Shown here piece after piece: positions 5,486-6,478 of a stretch of DNA of 6,478 nucleotides. Location: contig CAJGCY010000145.1 of assembly GCA_904501955.1 (NCBI GenBank), positions 1 through 6,478 on the forward strand, in the 5' to 3' direction. Below the pieces are notes generated by a model, which did no database searches, had not been told where the DNA came from, and worked only from the letters and a program-made list of their open reading frames with translations. A program made the translations under genes and the position numbers. Every line of letters begins with the position of its first letter. Within the stretch, counting starts at the first letter, position 1. This DNA comes from an uncultured Akkermansia sp. GTDB taxonomy: Bacteria > Verrucomicrobiota > Verrucomicrobiia > Verrucomicrobiales > Akkermansiaceae.

Positions 5486-6400
5486 ATGAAAATCGTGTAC
5501 AAGCAATTGATTGCCACTCTCACACTGGCGAGTTCTCCCCTGCTCTGCGCCCAAGATTCCGCGATGGATGAAGTTGCGGTGGACGGCACGCCGGATTACA
5601 TCACGCCCGGTGAGGACAGCAACGCCCCCCTCGTCGTGCCTGAGATGTTCCGCGATGACGCTTTGCTGGATGAATCACACTCGAATCGTGAGCTCGGCAT
5701 CAACGTATACACGGCACCGTCCATCAGCAAAATTTTTGACCAGCTGGAAAAATTACCGGCCATACCGGAGGAATACGTGCTGCGCCAGCGCCCCACCAAG
5801 CTTTCCACCGCCTCCGGCAAGGTAGCGCTGGAGATGGGCTTCCTGCTGGCTGATGGCTTTATTGCGGTATGCAGCGGGCACATGAATGATGTGAAACCCA
5901 TCGCGCTGGAGCTCAACCGCTACGGCCGAGCCCTCGGCGTAGGTGACAAGATGGACACCCACTCCGCAGCCCTGCTGGAGCAGGCGGAAAAAGGCAACCG
6001 CAAGGAGTTTAAGCGCATCCTCAACAGCACGCAGAGCGATGTCAATGCAGAGCTGGCGGGCTTGGGCGACCCGGATTTGGCACACCTCATCGCGCTGGGT
6101 GGCTGGGTGCGCGCCTGTGAGGCCTCCGCCGCGGCGCTCTGCGATGAATTCTCCGCAGAGCAAGCCGCCATCATCTTTTACCCGGATGCCCCGGAGTATT
6201 TCCGCATGATATTGCAGGGCACCGACCCCGCCACGGCAAAGAAGCTGGAAATTGAGGAGATGTGCCGCCTGCTGCAAGAGCTCACCACGCTCATGACCCT
6301 GAGCGAGGGGGAAGCCCCCACGCCGGAGAAAGTAGCACAGCTGCAAAAAATTGCCGGGGAGCTCGCGGCCTGCATTGTAGGAGCGGACTATGCACACTAA
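5486..6400 (+). CDS. Exported protein of unknown function
   Basis: The protein is 304 residues and I do not recognise the family. The N-terminus MKIVYKQLIATLTLASSPLL-CA|Q is a Sec signal peptide with likely cleavage after Ala22. The Cys21 context (P-L-L-C) does not fit a lipobox, so a soluble periplasmic or exported protein is more likely. An acidic, Pro-rich, probably disordered stretch (about 24-65) follows. The rest looks mainly alpha-helical and soluble, rich in Ala, Leu and Glu (about 80-300), with cysteines at 129, 211, 219, 260 and 296. No catalytic motif or membrane segment is evident. The chosen ATG gives a proper signal peptide and has GGAAAAG just upstream. Starting at the upstream ATG (5423) would bury the signal and cross the promoter. 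The stop overlaps the next start, implying an operon. It is divergent from the glycosyltransferase operon. Confidence 0.8.
   Translation: MKIVYKQLIATLTLASSPLLCAQDSAMDEVAVDGTPDYITPGEDSNAPLVVPEMFRDDALLDESHSNRELGINVYTAPSISKIFDQLEKLPAIPEEYVLRQRPTKLSTASGKVALEMGFLLADGFIAVCSGHMNDVKPIALELNRYGRALGVGDKMDTHSAALLEQAEKGNRKEFKRILNSTQSDVNAELAGLGDPDLAHLIALGGWVRACEASAAALCDEFSAEQAAIIFYPDAPEYFRMILQGTDPATAKKLEIEEMCRLLQELTTLMTLSEGEAPTPEKVAQLQKIAGELAACIVGADYAH
6380..6383 (+). promoter_or_regulatory. Shine-Dalgarno site that sets the start at 6390
   Basis: GGAG lies inside the end of the upstream coding region, with GGAG preceded by TA and followed by six bases (CGGACT) before the ATG at 6390. It is the clearest ribosome binding site in the window and supports a real gene beginning there, with translation coupled to the upstream gene. 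Confidence 0.6.
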
Positions 6401-6478
6401 GGCGCTCAGTTTGCCGGAGAAGGATCTCCTGTGCATGCGCGTGGGCTTCGTGGGGGTGCAAATGAAGCGCCACCCCAA
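6390..6478 (+). CDS. Start of an unidentified gene, cut by the window end
   Basis: An open frame begins at ATG 6390, overlaps the last 11 bases of the preceding gene and stays open for 29 codons to the window edge. The visible N-terminus begins MHTKALSLPEKDLLCMRVGF. No function can be read from this much. It is supported by the good Shine-Dalgarno sequence at 6380-6383 and the overlapping, operon-like junction. It is presumably co-transcribed with the exported-protein gene, so it may act in the same process. Confidence 0.6.
   Translation, partial: MHTKALSLPEKDLLCMRVGFVGVQMKRHP

Noticed and set aside
5753..6478. Minus-strand open frame of 241 codons opposite the exported-protein gene
   Set aside because: Its product is compositionally odd (Arg, Gly, Gln and His rich) with no motif, and the plus-strand gene has a signal peptide, a promoter and a coupled neighbour.

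Overview
The window looks like ordinary chromosome of a Gram-negative bacterium with moderately high GC. The best guess is Verrucomicrobiota, perhaps Akkermansia or a relative. That guess rests on protein style: a PA14-like single-pass membrane protein, a plant-CslA-like GT2 synthase and a lipoprotein L,D-transpeptidase. It also rests on weak Shine-Dalgarno use and repeat-filled intergenic space. The assignment is inference. No transposase, integrase, tRNA, rRNA or CRISPR array is visible.

Layout. Positions 1-172 hold one copy (A, minus orientation) of a modular GC-rich intergenic repeat. Positions 182-1450 (minus) encode a membrane-anchored PA14-like protein. It is divergent from map (1620-2414, plus), a complete type I methionine aminopeptidase with all metal ligands. 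The 169-bp spacer between them carries candidate promoters in both directions and a tandem AGTGTTACA repeat. Positions 2415-2884 hold no gene. They contain two more copies of the repeat (B plus, C minus) facing each other as an imperfect 353-bp palindrome, then a strong intrinsic terminator (2822-2866) reading in the map direction.

Positions 5330 down to 2885 (minus) form a two-gene operon: a multi-spanning family 2 glycosyltransferase, then after 46 bp a YkuD-type L,D-transpeptidase lipoprotein with a very basic C-terminal tail. Divergent from it, positions 5486-6400 (plus) encode an exported, helix-rich protein of unknown function. Its stop overlaps the start of a further gene (6390 onward) that runs off the window. 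The promoters of the two divergent units overlap at 5404-5445, so their use may be mutually exclusive.

Functional reading. The minus-strand operon probably makes or modifies the cell envelope: a polysaccharide synthase in the inner membrane plus a peptidoglycan cross-linking or protein-attaching enzyme in the periplasm. Map is housekeeping N-terminal protein processing. The most unusual content is the repeat family. A conserved backbone is interrupted by short GC-rich cassettes that differ between copies. Copies A and B flank the PA14-map pair in opposite orientation, and copies B and C form a giant hairpin in the predicted map 3' UTR.
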